From Protopterus annectens (lineage: Eukaryota > Chordata > Ceratodontiformes > Protopteridae): DNA of 64,000 nucleotides. The stretch lies in contig NC_056743.1 of the NCBI RefSeq assembly GCF_019279795.1, forward strand, positions 626,843,914-626,907,913. The letters run 5' to 3'. A program made the translations under genes and the position numbers. Under the pieces are notes generated by a model that saw only the letters and a list, made by a program, of their open reading frames with translations, searched no databases and was not told the origin of the DNA. Shown here one piece after another: positions 30,929 to 42,378 of this stretch (positions are counted from its first letter, which is position 1; the number at the start of each line of letters is the position of its first letter).

Positions 30929-32109
30929 TTAAACAGGGTTAGAAGAAGCTAGTAGGCCCTGCAAAATTGCAGTGGCAAAACCAGCTCTGGTCTTAGAATA
31001 TAGAGGTAAGTGATGGTGTTTGGTGAAGGTGTGCACTGAACTCCAAGTTGCAGCTTCCAGAATACCCTTGGTTGGCACTCCCCTGAGAAAGGCTGCTGAT
31101 GTAGCTGTAGCCCTGGTGGAGTGGGACCTAATGTCAGCAGGTATCGGTTTCCCATGATGCATGTAGCAGAAACGTATGCAATGCCCTATCCATTTAGAAA
31201 TGGTCCGTTTTGAGACAGCTTTTCCTTGTGATCCTGCAGCATAGGCTACAAAGAGCTGGTCAGATTTTCTGAAAGTTTTAGTTTTATCCAGGTAGTAACG
31301 TAAGTGCCTGTGAATGTCCAAAGAGTGCAGGAGTCTTTCTCCTTTGTTCTGGGGATTTGGGAATAAGGTGGGCAAATGAACTGTTTGGTTTAGGGCCACA
31401 CTGGATACCACCTTTGGCATAAAGGAAGGGTTAGTTCGTAGAGAGACTCTGTCTTGATGAAAAATGAGGAAAGGCTCTACTGCCATTAGGGCCTGTAGCT
31501 CTGAGACTCTTCTAGCTGAGGTTATTGCTAGTAGCAGGGCAGTTTTCCATGAAAGAAATTTTAAATCAGCTGAAAAAGCTGGTTCAAAGGGCGGCAGTGT
31601 AAGCTTTTCCAGAACAAAGTTGAGATCCCAAGTAGGTGTTGGTGCTCTCCTGGGCGGTCTTATGTTCTTAGCCTCTCTGAGGTACTGTCTTAGGAGTGGA
31701 TGTGAGAATAAAGGAGGATCCGTGTTGTAATGAGCTGAAATTGCTGAGGCGTGGATCTTAACAGATGAAAAGGAAAGTCCTTTGTGCAAAATCTCAGTTA
31801 AATATTGTAGAATTTGAGGAATGTTTGGATATGGGTATTTTGTCCTTCAGCCTGGTTCAAGGCGCAAAATCTTTTCCATTTGTCTGAATAGGTTTTCCTG
31901 GTGCTGGGCCTCCTGGCCTCCAGAATGACATCCATAACAACTTTGGATAGAGGTGTTGGCTGGTTGTTTAGGTAATTTGCCATGCAGCCAGGTTTAAAGT
32001 CTTGAGCTGGCTGTGTAGAATCTGATTGTCTCGCTGGGTGATCAGGTGAGGAATTTGTGGTAAAATCCAAAGTGGGCCGTGGGCCATGTTCCTTAGAATT
32101 GGATACCAA
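30929..32109 (-). pseudogene. tyrosine recombinase of E10, single break
   Basis: The frame 31789-30929 is 286 codons without a stop. It has SFSSVKIHASAISAHYN, PTWDLNFVLEKLTLPPFEP, SARRVSELQAL (first Arg), KRTISKWIGHCIRFCYMHH, HSTRATATS (HxxR) and HHLPLYSKTRAGF (probable catalytic Tyr). The N-terminal frame 32109-31798 contains RRPSTRKTYSDKWKRFCALN and is separated by one frameshift near 31800. This is the best-preserved F1 recombinase in the window. It overlaps the end of pol (31968). Confidence 0.88.
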
Positions 32110-33825
32110 TGTTGGCGTGGCCAGTCTGGTGCAATGAGTATCATTTGTGGCCTCTCTAATCTAACTTTCAGCAGTACCTTTGCTAGAAGAGGCAGTGGAG
32201 GAAAGGCATACACTGTTAATGTTTTCCAACTGAATGAGAGGGCGTCCACTTTCCAAGCTTGTGGATGGAATGTCCTTGTGCAAAATTTTTTAAGTTGGTA
32301 GTTTTGGGGGCTGGCAAACAGATGTCTGGGCATCCCCATTTTTGAGCTATCATTGCAAATACTTGTGGATCTAGTTTCCACTCGTGTGGATCCATGATGT
32401 TTCTGATTAGGTCCGTCTGCCAATGTGTTTTTCTTTCCTGGCAGGAATTGTGCTTGTAATTGAACCTGGTAAGACAGTGCTGTGTTCCACAAGGTCATTG
32501 CTTGCCTGCATAGAGGGTAGGAATGTGTGCCCCCTTGCTTGTTTATGTACCACATTACTGTGGTATTGTCCGTCTTTATTATTAGTTGTCCTGGGTGTAA
32601 GAGGTCCTTGAAAGCTGTTAGGGCATTCTGTACTGCTAGCATTTCTTTTTGATTGATATGCAGATGCCTTTGATCTGTAGTCCATTTGCCCTGAATGCAC
32701 TGTCCTGCCATGTGTGCTCCCCAGGCATAGTCCGATGCATCTGTTGTCATAGTTTGCCTGGCTATGGGTAAGGTGAAAGGCTGACCCTTGTTGAGGTGAC
32801 ATGCCTGTGCCCACCATAGAAACTCCTGCTGAAGGCAGGGAATGAGTGGTATCATTGTTTCCAAGCTGTGGCTGTGCTGAGTCCATACGCTTTTCAGGTA
32901 CCATTGCAATTTCCTCATATGCAGTTTTGCAAATGGTATTAGTAGTATGCAAGATACCATGAATCCCAAGGCCTGCAGAATTTTTCATGCAGGGAGTTGG
33001 GTCTTTGTTGCCATTATTTTGAAATATTGAGTCAGCTGTTGTTGCTTGTCTGGTGTGAGATAAGCCATCTGGGCCGTTGTATTCAAGCTGGCACCCAGGA
33101 ATATTATGTTTTGTGAGGGCACTAGTTTTGATTTCTTTTTGTTTACTGTGTACCCTAGGCAACTTAGAAGGTGTTTGACAAATGCCAGATGTTTTAAAAG
33201 AATGTCCTTGCTTTCTGCTTGAATAAGGCAGTCGTCCAGGTATGGGTATATTTAAATTCCTCTTTGCAGTATGCAATTACTGGTGCCAGGCATTTTGTGA
33301 AGACTCTGGGCGCAGTAGATAAGCCAAAGGGCGGTGCAGAGAATTGGTAATGGGTTGAACCTGCAATGAAACGGAGGTATCTTCTGCAATTTTGGGACAT
33401 GCAGGTATGCCTCCTTGAGGTCCAACGTTACTAGCCAAGCTTTCTTGCCCAACATGGGAATAAGCTGCTGTAGTGTTAGCATCTTGAATTTGGGTACTTG
33501 CAAGTAGGTGTTTAGAATCGAAAGGTCCAGAATGGGTCTCCAAGCATTGTCCTTTCTGGGGACTAGAAAGAGCCTTGAGTAAAATCCTTGGCCTTGCTCC
33601 TGTGTAGGTACCAGCTGAATGGCTCATGTCCATGAGAGCTGTAATTTGTTTTTGTGCCTCTGCGCATTGATTTTGTGGCAGGTTTGGCATTCCTTTTATC
33701 ATTGGCAAGGTGTGGAAATGGAATCTGTATCCTTGTGAGATAATATCTAGGACCCATTTGTCTTTTGTGATGATGCACCAGTTGTCTGCAAAAAGAGCTA
33801 ATTTTCCTCCCAAGGGAGCTGCCAA
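31968..33825 (-). pseudogene. pol of E10: RT, RNase H, methyltransferase
   Basis: Start near 33825 (MAAPLGGKLALFADNWCIIT). RT pieces: 33503-33252 (LVTLDLKEAYLHVP, then a short deletion removing PIR) and 33400-33194 (SAPPFGLSTAPRVFTKCLAP). The catalytic site near 33235 reads YTHTWTTA in that frame, while the neighbouring frame retains a Y-L-D-D-like reading. RNase H (TTDASDYAWGAHMAGQCIQG, IIKTDNTTVMWYINKQGGTH) and methyltransferase (LIAPDWPRQHWYPIL) are in 32969-31968. At least three frameshifts. Confidence 0.83.
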
Positions 33826-33839
33826 GAGAGCTTTGCTTG

Positions 33840-35611
33840 GCAGTTTGAGGTTTAAGTCATTGTGTTTGTCTTCTAGTAGTTTGGGACCTGTCTTCTCCTC
33901 CCTTCTGTGTTGCAGAGCCCCATTGGCGAGGTTTGTAAGGGATTTGTGCTTGACCTCTGCCCCTTGGGCGTCTGTATTTACCCCACTGTTGTCTGTCAGA
34001 AGCTGGTAAGGACCAATTTTTTGTTGGCCAACTTCTGCTGAAGTGTGGGGGTTGTACCTGTAAGAAATCTTTGACCTGTTTGCATAGATTTTGCCTTATC
34101 CTCCATTTTCTTTAAAACCTCTTCTGCTTTAACTCCAAATAAGACATCCTGCTGTAAGGGTGCATCTAGTAACTTTGCTTTAACATGATCAGGCAGAGTT
34201 TGTTCCTTTAACCAAGCATGCCTACGTATAACAGACCCAGTAACAGCTGCTCTACAGGAAGCTTCTAAGGAATCAAATCCACATTGTAAAGTATGTTTGC
34301 CCACCTGTTCAGCTGCATGCAACAGATCCTGCATTTCCTTGAATTCAGACTGTTGTGGGTGCATGCTCATCTTTTGTTTTATTTGCGACATTAGGAATTG
34401 CTGGTATTTCAGCATGTGAAATTGACAATTTAGTGCCCTCATAGCTAGAGCAGCTGAGGTGTAAACCTTCTTCCCCCACCTATCTAGTGCTCTGGAGTCC
34501 CTTTCAGAGGGTACAGGATTTTTAGCCTTAGCCCCCTTTGGGACCCTGGGAGATTCTCTGGGTCAGCAACAGGGCTTTTGTAAAGGAATTTGTGCGAGTC
34601 AGGCACTCTAATATCTGTCTGGTTTGGCTGGAGCAGGAGGCAAAGAATCTGGATTTAGACTAGATTCTAAGTAAAACATCAAGTGGTCTGTGCTGGGGGT
34701 GTAAAAGAAACTCTCTGAGCCTTTTCTTTGAATCAGAGTAGTCCTGACCTTCCCAGTGGAAATGTTAACTCATGGTATGTAAGGTTTCCCCAAAGGAATA
34801 GTCTTCAGGGGGAGAAGCTGAGGGAATGGAATCTTCAGTATCAGAATCTTCATAAGGGGGAAAGGAGTAATCATGTTCCTCAGAGGAGCCTGAGGAAATA
34901 GACACTTGATCAGAGGAGGCATAATCCTCCTCTTGTCTAGGCCTTCTGTCGGGGGGGGGGGGGGGTTGGGAACCCCTGATTAAAGAAATCAAATCTTCAG
35001 CCATTTTAAGCATCTGTTTCTTAGGCAGGGGGCCTTGAACTGTAGACTGATGTGCAGTCTTTTTTGGTTTTAGAGGAGTCTTAAGCTTAGCATAAGATTT
35101 TATGGTGAAAGTAGTCGGTCGGAAGACACCTTCTGTAACCGAAGGTGTTTCCACAGCACCGGCTTCTCCTTCTGCAATGTTGTCAGTAGGGCCTAAAGAA
35201 AATGGCTGCACCGGCCTAGAACTCTCTCCTTGATAATCCGAAGTGGTCGGGGGATGCAATTCTGCGGTCGCCAGGGGCTGCGTAGGCGCCTCACTGAAAA
35301 CCAGAGAACCGGCGACCAGCCCAGCCGAGGCCTCGGAGTCTGGCTTGGATCTAGGCTGCCTGTCTATCTTTGCGTTTTTTATGCATGCCGGTAGTCGGTT
35401 GCTCAGACAGCATAGTGTAATTAAATTTCCTACCGAAGTAGTGTCGCGCGAAATCAAAGCGTCGCTTTATAGTTCGCTTATTGAACCTAGCACAAAACCG
35501 ACAACCAGTGACGTTGTGGTCTGGGCCTAGGCAAGGTATACAATAAGAATGAAAGTTTTTATGAGGTATTTGCTTCCCACAAGAAATGCAATTGTTAACT
35601 TTTTCTGACAT
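33840..35611 (-). pseudogene. gag of E10
   Basis: Start ATG at 35611 (MSEKVNNCISCGKQIPHKNF, CLGPDHNVTGC, RFC). The middle frame 35457-34765 is acidic and Ser-rich and contains a Pro run coded by a 15-base C tract (34949-34963), then YEDSDTEDSIPSASPPED. A gap in frame at 34765-34442 follows. The frame 34442-33996 has ALNCQFHMLKYQQFLMSQIK, HTLQCGFDSLEASCRAAVTG and FGVKAEEVLKKMEDKAKSM. A basic tail lies near 33900-33990. Confidence 0.82.
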
Positions 35612-35925
35612 CGGACTGAGGCAAGAAAAGGTTCCCCAACAGGGTACTTAGCTTTGAAGACTTCGGACTGAAATTCGATTCGAAAATCTCAGGTGTCGGC
35701 CAACCGGCACCTGCGAACTGCTTCTGCTTCTGGCACTGCGCGGCAAGAAAGACTGAATAAAATGGCGTCCGATGCCTCTTGTATACCCCTGGCGCACTGA
35801 CGTCAGGGAAGAAGTGACAGCAACAGACGCCGGACGAAGACTATGGAATTCGGGCCGACTGCGGGACCACCTGACGACAGGATAACCCAAGTGTGATGAC
35901 TGCAGCAGGGTAACACGATGAACAT

Positions 35926-36172
35926 TCATTGTTTCCAGACTGTGTGAACGTTGACTCCATAAACATTTTAGGTACCATTGAAGTTTCCTCATATGCTGTC
36001 TTGCGTATGGAATTAGTAGGATGCACGACGCCATGAAGCTCAGAGCCTGCAGAATTGGTCTTGCAGAAGACTGGGTTTTTGTTGCCATCAGTCTGAAGTA
36101 GTCAGTTGCCTTTGTTTGTCTGGCGTGAGGTAAACCATCTGGGCAGTTGCATGCAAGCTTGCACCCAGGAAT
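35926..36172 (-). mobile_element. DIRS element E11 (F1), RT fragment left of E12
   Basis: Minus-strand RT sequence (MATKTQSSARPILQAL, SFMASCILLIPYARQHMRKL, then QWYLKCLWSQRSHSLETM). It begins at the E10 5' terminus and ends at 36172, where the E12 3' terminus starts. The RT continues at 42379 on the far side of E12. The 3' part of E11 is absent. Confidence 0.85.
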
Positions 36173-36600
36173 AAGAAGTTATGTACCTACCATAACGTTT
36201 CATGTTAGTTGTCTTCTCTCGCCTTCTTTCTTGCTTGATGGGCTCGGAGCCGATCCCTCGGCTCCGACTCGGCTGCTAAGCTCGAGAGTCACTTTTACCA
36301 GCTCGAGGCAGCCCCATATCCCATGATGCAAGGCGGTAAGTACCCAGATCTCGTTTGCTGACAAAGGGCAATAGCACCAAGCATAAAATACTTCCCAAAG
36401 GAAGAAAGAAACTTACAGATGGAAAAAGGACCAGGTCTGAATGGTCTTTAGCATAACAGTTTCTTATACAAGGTCTGTCCAGGCCAGGGGGAAGGAGGGA
36501 GGGGCGCAAGAAAGAAGGCGAGAGAAGACAACTAACATGGAACGTTATGGTAGGTACATAACTTCTTAATGTTAAGTTGTCAATCTCGCCTTCATTCTTG
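36173..36600. repeat. 3' ITR and ICR of E12
   Basis: The 3' end agttatgtacctaccataac ... catgttagttgtcttctctc recurs inverted as gagagaagacaactaacatg ... ttatggtaggtacataactt at 36498-36565. It is followed by cttaatgttaagttgtcaat ctcgccttcattcttgcttg, the complement of the 5' terminus at 42335-42378. Same arm order as the F1 ICR. Confidence 0.85.
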
Positions 36601-37655
36601 CTTGATGGGACCGCGTCCCTAGCACCTCTATCCTGGGTGGCTCAATGGAACAAACTCTTGAGGACTGTAGAGCCAAAACTGGCTCTGTCCCTGGAGGCCA
36701 AGTCCAACTTGTAATGGGAAACAAAAGTGTGAGGAGTAGCCCAAGTGGCGCTGCACAAATAGTGTCCAAAGGAAGTCTAGCTTGAAAAGCTGTAGAAGTA
36801 GCTAAGCTCCTAGTTGAATGTGCTTTAGGTTTTGAGCACAGCTGTTTTCCCCTGAGTATAAATTTCAGAGATGACCGAAGAAAGCCATCTGGACAAAGTC
36901 ACTTTAGAAACAGGAAGGCCTTTTTATTATCCGCATAGGAAACAAAAAGTTGATCAGATTTTCTAAATTTTTTGTTCTGTCCAAATAATATCTAAGTTGA
37001 CGGTGGACATCAAGATAATGTAGCTTTTGTTCAGCTCTATCTGAATAGTTAGGAAAAATACCGGAGATCAATGGATTGATTCAAATTGTTCTTTGAAGCG
37101 ACCTTAGGTAAAAGGTTGGGTTAGTTCTCAAAGATACTCTGTCTTTGTGAAAAACCAAATAGGGGGTCGAACCGAAGAGCATGAAGTTCGGACACCCTCC
37201 TGGCAGATGTAATAGCCACTAGGAATAACGTTTTCCAAGAAAGATATTTCAGGGAACAAGAAACAGCTGGCTCAAGGGGAAGAATCAAGGATGTCAGCAC
37301 TAAATTTAGATCCCACTGAGGAGGAGGATTCCTGATTGGAGGTTTTAGTAGGAAAATTCCTTTCAAGAAGGCCCTGCAGAGCCTATGGGACATAATATTA
37401 TGATCTGCTATCCCGACATGAAAATTGGAAATAGCAGCCAATTGAACTCTGACTGTGGAAGAAGAGGAGCCTGCATGAAAAATCTCTGCTAAAGTCCAGA
37501 ACTGCCTGAACAGGGGCAGTAAAAGGATCAATATTTTGGGCCTTAGCCCAATAAGAGAAACATTTCCATTTGCTTGTGTAAATCCTCCTGGTAGAGGATT
37601 TTAGTGAAGCTACTATGATGTCTCTAACTGGGTTAGAGATCAAAGGAAGCCTGGC
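36600..37655 (-). pseudogene. tyrosine recombinase of E12
   Basis: The minus strand near 36800 reads AHSTRSLATSTAFQ with the HxxR box. The frame 37531-37121 holds STVRVQLAAISNFHVGIADH, PPPQWDLNLVLTSL and SARRVSELHAL with the first Arg, then stops. The N-terminal domain (STRRIYTSKWKCFSYWAKAQ) is read in the frame that continues from pol, 37655-37398. Frameshifts near 37430 and 37120. The probable C-terminal Tyr block near 36710 reads PITSWTW-like, so the nucleophile is not clearly identifiable. Confidence 0.78.
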
Positions 37656-39677
37656 TAAGGAAGGAAGTGGAGCAACCATGCTGTGAGGTTGAGAGAAGGG
37701 ATTGACCGGTGCAGCTGACCCGATTGGTGAATCAGAAGATCTGGCACTGGGTCCAGATGCCACGGCTGCACCAAAAGGTGATGTAGGAACGGGAACCAAA
37801 CTTGTCGAGGCCAGTAAGGGGCAATGAGAATCAATTTGGCTCTCAAAACGGTAGCTTTCTGGATCACCTGAGGGATCAGAGGAAATGGAGGGAAGGCATA
37901 AAGAAGTCCCTGGGGCCAATCCTGGGTCAGAGCGTCTCTGGGGGGATGGCCTGATAGAGGGAAGAGGCTGAAGAAGTCTGGACATTTGCTGTTTTGGGGA
38001 GTAGCAAAAAGATCGCAACATGGGCGACCCCATTCCAGAAAAATCTCTTCCGCTATAGATTGCTTGAGAGACCACTCGTGAGGCATGAGTATAGCTCTGC
38101 TCAATCTGTCCGCTATAATGTTGGTTTTCCCAGGGATATGCGTTGCTACCAGAAACCGATGAGAGGAGATCGCCCATTGCCAAAGTCTGAGCGCTTCGAC
38201 ACAAGGGGTAGGACTTGGTTCCGCCCTGTTTGTTGATATACCAAACTACAGACATGTTGTCTGTGTGGACTGCAATTGTCCCTACGGGAAGAAAGTCGTT
38301 GAGGGCTTGCAACGTTAAAAGCACTGCTCTCATCTCCAGGACATTTATGTGCAGATGGTACTCTAACGGTTGCCACGTCCCATGAACCATCCTGCCCTGA
38401 TAATGACCCCCCCACCCAATCAGGGAGGCATCCGTGGTGACAGTGGCTATCGGGGATGGAGGTACAAAGTACCTGCCTTGGTGAACCTGAGACGATGTGA
38501 TCCACCAAGCAAGATGCTCTTTGCATGTCTGTGTCACCAGAATCTGGTGACGCATTGGAAGTTGCTGGTATGACCACTGTGTGAACAGCATCCACTGAAG
38601 AAGGCATGTAGAAACGAGCCAGGGAAGAAGAGTAATGGCCGCAGCCATGAGACCTAATACCTTTAGAACCATTCTGGCCTGTATTTTCTTGCTGGCCAGA
38701 ATGATCCTGACATGAGTCTGAATGTCTGAAACTCTTTGTTCTGTAAGGGTAGCTGACATCGAACAGTGTTTAAGTTTGCCTATGAAGGTAATAGACTGGC
38801 AGGGCGATAAGGATGACTTTTCGAAGTTGATTGAGATGCCCAAATGAGAACAAAGGTCTATTGTGTAATCCCTGGCTTGTATAAGCTGATGCCTGGTGGT
38901 GGCTGACAGGAGCCAGTCGTCGAGATACGGAAACACCTGGAATCCTTGACGTCCTCAGGTGAGCCGTGACCACTGCCATGCATTTGGTGAACACTCTGGG
39001 GGCTGTAGTGAGACCAAAGGGCAGGGCTCTGAACTGGAAATGACTGGACCCCAGCCAAAGCGGAGAAATCTCCTGAGCGTCTGTGAATTTTGATGTGATA
39101 GCACGATCCTGAAGATCTATTGAGCACATCCAGTTGTCCTTCTGTAAGAAGGGCAGAATTGACTGAAGAGTGACCATTCGAATCTTGTCTTCCTGACAGA
39201 CTTGTTGAGTCTGCTGAGATCCAATATTGGTCTCCAGTCTCCCGTCTTTTGGGGACCAAAAGAACCTTGAGTAGATTCCGGCTCTGAATGGTCTATTTTA
39301 ACTGGCTGAATGGCTCTTTTTGCAGTAGTTTTGATTTCTGACTCTGCAATCTCCCTTAGACCGGGTGGTACATCTGGAAGGGAACTTGAGGGAAGGGACT
39401 TTCCTCGAAAGGAATTATGTAACCCTTGGATATGATCGACTGTACCCATCTGTCTTGAGTGAGGGAATGCCAGGCTTCTGGGTACAGTGATAATCTTCCC
39501 GACTGCCTCCAAGGAGGGACAGCCGGGCAACACCTCAGGGATGCTGAAAGGGCTTGTCAGAGAGGCTCCCTGTTTCCCTGGTTCTTCGGACCCCTCTGCC
39601 TCTAGAGCGCGCCTGTTGTTGTTACCCTCTGCCTCTAGGGGTAAACTGACCACGTGAATCGCGTGACTCCTTGGCAT
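37655..39677 (-). pseudogene. pol of E12: RT, RNase H, methyltransferase
   Basis: The N-terminal frame 39677-39117 includes GDWRPILDLSRLNKSV. Then 39177-38770 has FRALPFGLTTAPRVFTKCMA. YLDD (MFPYLDDWLLSATTRHQLIQ) opens a 512-codon frame at 38936. RNase H follows: TTDASLIGWGGHYQGRM, TDNMSVVWYINKQGGTKSYP. After a frame change, 38104-37655 gives the methyltransferase (CCDLFATPQNSKCPDFFSLF, LLYAFPPFPLIPQVIQKA, LILIAPYWPRQVWFPFLHHL). The Dam-like module is the best preserved in the window. Confidence 0.85.
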
Positions 39678-41921
39678 TTACGGAACCACATCTTCCCACC
39701 CTTCTGTCCTTTGGCATAAGGCCTACAAGCCGTGGAAAAACGGACTCCAACAGCAGAAAGAGTCTTGCCGTCCTGCTCGCACCTGGTCAAGGTTTCCTTC
39801 ACCTGAGGGCCAAACAAAGCTGACCCATCAAAGGGAGAATTTGTGAAGGACGCCTTAAAGGGATCCGCAAAATCACATAGCCGCATCCAGGCTTGGCGTC
39901 TAAGAGCCACACCTGTGCCTGCGGCTCTACTCGCTCCATCCGCAGCATAAGATATTAGCCGCATGGAGGAGTTTGCAATGGAATTGAGGGTTCCTAGCTG
40001 AGAAGCAAGTTTTTCTTGAGCCCCTGCAGCTGTAGGATCCTGAACTACTTCTCCCAGCTCCTTCAGGATATCCCTCTGGAGTCTGGTGAAGTGACATAGG
40101 TAATTCAGCGAGCATAGCAAAGGTCGCTGAGGAAAACATCCGCCACCGCACCTATCCATGGTCCTAGAGTCCTTATTAGGAGGATGGACGGCACGGAAGG
40201 ATCTGCAAGTTCCTTTTGGTGGCCGCAGCCACCACCATGGCATCAGCGGGACACCCTTAGTAAGGAATTGTTTGTCACACGGGCAGTGATAAATTTTGAA
40301 GGCCTCCTAGGGACTGGCTCTACAGAGTCAGGAGCTGCCCACGCTTCATGCAATAACCTGCATAAGGGGTCGAAGGCGGAGACAGCCAGGAGGTGGAGGG
40401 CCGAGATCCAAACGCCTCTAGGTATACTGACTCATCCTCAGAGGGATTCTTGGTGGGCGAGTTTCCCGTCTGTTTCACAAGTTCTAGGATGTCTGAGAAG
40501 GAGACGTCCTCAGAGGGGATCTAGGGGATCCCTCTGACTCATCAAAGTCAGTATCCAGTGACAGACTCGGGGAGTCTACATGCTTCCTCTTACAAGTCCT
40601 CTTCCTAGGAGGATCTCCAAACATCAGGAGAATCCTCGGAAGACGGGGAAATTCCCAATGGGGAAACCTGAGGCGGAGGATCTCTGGGTCCTGTAGCAAG
40701 AGAAGTGGCAGAGATGTCAACAGGTACTATAGAGGGAGAAGCTACGGGAACAGACTGCTGACTGATACCAGTGGCCAGTACACTCTTCATCACCTCGAAT
40801 GCTCCCCTCCCAGGCAGGTCCGAGAGAACCCGCTCCGAAGAGCTAGGAACTCCAGGGACCACCGAAAGGGAAGTCTCAGAGGCAGATGTCAGAGCCGAGC
40901 TCACCAAGGCCGAGGCTCCAAGGGGAAGAGCGGGTTCGGACAAGGGTCCGATGCCACTCACCCCCTCGGAGGAGACCATGGAAGCCCGACCACCGAATCC
41001 CTCTAAGGAAGGTCTCGAAGAGGAGATCAGAGTAGAGGCTGAAGGAACAGAAGGGGGTATCCGTCCTCCAGCCGTAGCAGTAACCATTCCCGAAGACTCC
41101 AACTCCAAGCTCTGGGGTAGAGTTGAAGGAGGAACTGTAACGGGGTGTGGACCAACAGTCTGTTGAGACGGACTGTGTAACATTTGGGCCAGTACCTGTG
41201 ACTTAAGTAATCTACTGACCACTCTCTCTAGGTCATGATCTGACAACCTGGATGACCTTGAAGATCGGCTCCGATGGCTCCGTTCCGATAGAAGAGGTGA
41301 AGCCGGAGCCGAAAGTATCGGCTCCAAGGACGGAGACCTCGACCTCTTCCTGGAATGAGCCATCAGAGCCGATACTATAGATCCTGTCGGAGCCGACCTC
41401 CCGGAGCCGACAGGAAGCCTCGATGTATCGGCTCCAGCCGGAGCCGATACAGCCACCAAAGTAACGGTGTCGGCGCCGATCGGAGCCGACACCTATGCCT
41501 GAGCCACATGTGTGTCGGCACCGATCGGAGCCGACATCGGTGGTAAATACAGATTCGCACCGATAGCCATCGGTGCCGAAGGCTGTCAAGCCAGAATCGG
41601 CTCCAGCGGGCCGATCTCGACTCAGTACGAGTCGGGCGAGGCCGCAGGCTTAGATACAGAAGCCTGGGCCTTGGAAGGTTTTGCTGATTTTGGTAGAGCC
41701 GACTTAGCCGGAGAGCCCTCCGGCTTAAGAAGGCCCCTAAGTATCAGCTTATTACGTCTCTCCTGCAGGACTCTCTGGCTGAAGGAATGACAAATAGCAC
41801 AGGAGTCCTGCAGGTGAAGAGGGCCCAGACAATACAGGCAAGAAGTGTGACCGTCTGTCAGAGACATCTTCTGACAGCACGAGTCACACTTCTTAAAACC
41901 TGAGACCCTCTCCTTTGACAT
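39640..41921 (-). pseudogene. gag of E12 (F2)
   Basis: The start is the ATG at 41921 (MSKERVSGFKKCDSCCQKMS). An in-frame ATG upstream would only translate the CA repeat. The cysteine module reads CDSCC, GHTSCLYCLGPLH, CAIC. After a stop at 41622 the frame 41492-40605 is Ser/Pro rich with repeated SAPxGADT-like units and an SR-type block (RSRSSRSSRLSDHDLERVV). The C-terminal frame 40243-39635 reads CSLNYLCHFTRLQRDILKEL and ALFGPQVKETLTRCEQDGKT. It is longer than F1 gag mainly because of the low-complexity middle. Confidence 0.8.
41256..41610. repeat. dispersed-tandem GGAGCCGA / TCGGCTCC array in E12 gag
   Basis: A dozen or so copies of the octamer-like motif in both orientations, often as near-palindromes such as cgatcggagccgac. 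In the gag frame they encode short SAP-GAD units. The same motif occurs in both ITRs of E12. Confidence 0.7.
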
Positions 41922-41930
41922 GGTGCTGAA

Positions 41931-41935
<5 letters not shown>

Positions 41936-41965
<30 letters not shown>
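41936..41965. repeat. CA microsatellite just upstream of E12 gag start
   Basis: About 14 CA repeats, some 15 bases upstream of the gag ATG in the leader of the minus-strand transcript. Confidence 0.9.
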
Positions 41966-42378
41966 GTCAAAATTAACTTAAATAAAATACCAAAAGGTAT
42001 TCTATAAAACCAACACACACACCCTAACAGGGGGGGGGATGGGATAGGGAAAAGTTTGACTAACAAAATTAAAGGAGACAGGGATTTTCTGTCAGAAAAA
42101 GTACAAAATAAACTTAAAACTATCAATAAAAGTTTTTTTTACTAAAAGGGGCTTAAATCTCACAAAAGTGAATAACTTACCACGAGCTGGTAAAAAGAAG
42201 ACCTCCTAAGCGAAGCGGCAAACGAGATCTGGGTACTTACCGCCTTGCATCATGGGATATGGGGCCGCCTCGAGCTGGTAAAAGTGACTCTCGAGCTTAG
42301 CAAGTGCCGAGTCGGAGCCGAGGGATCGGCTCCGAGCCCATCAAGCAAGAATGAAGGCGAGATTGACAACTTAACATT

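Larger units (their letters stand above)
30462..35925 (-). mobile_element. DIRS element E10 (F1), structurally complete, 5464 bp
   Basis: 3' terminus agtacagttttgtacctatc at 30462, ITR with a TA microsatellite, ICR, YR, pol, gag and 5' terminus (cacgatgaacat, ending 35925). The left flank is E8 gag and the right flank is E11 RT, so the two flanks come from different elements. Confidence 0.92.
36173..42378 (-). mobile_element. DIRS element E12 (F2), structurally complete, about 6.2 kb
   Basis: 3' terminus agaagttatgtacctaccat at 36173-36177, 3' ITR to about 36330, ICR near 36500-36600, YR, pol, gag, 5' ITR ending acttaacat near 42377. Both ITRs carry the stretch cggctccgagccgatccctc (in inverse orientation). 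GC and CpG content are visibly higher than in the F1 copies. Inserted in E11 RT. Confidence 0.9.

Noticed and set aside
30929..32109. Phage or integron integrase, or a bacterial mobile island
   Set aside because: The recombinase is in a fixed block with RT, RNase H and gag, amid LINE and SINE sequence, with no bacterial gene features.
41926..41963. Longer gag start for E12 beginning in a Cys-Val run
   Set aside because: The run is the CA microsatellite. The conserved gag start is the ATG at 41921, matched by E13.
36173..42378. Endogenous retrovirus or Gypsy-type LTR element as the source of the RT and RNase H
   Set aside because: No LTRs, aspartic protease, DDE integrase or tRNA primer site. 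The recombinase has R, HxxR and Y boxes and the ends are inverted repeats, so DIRS fits.
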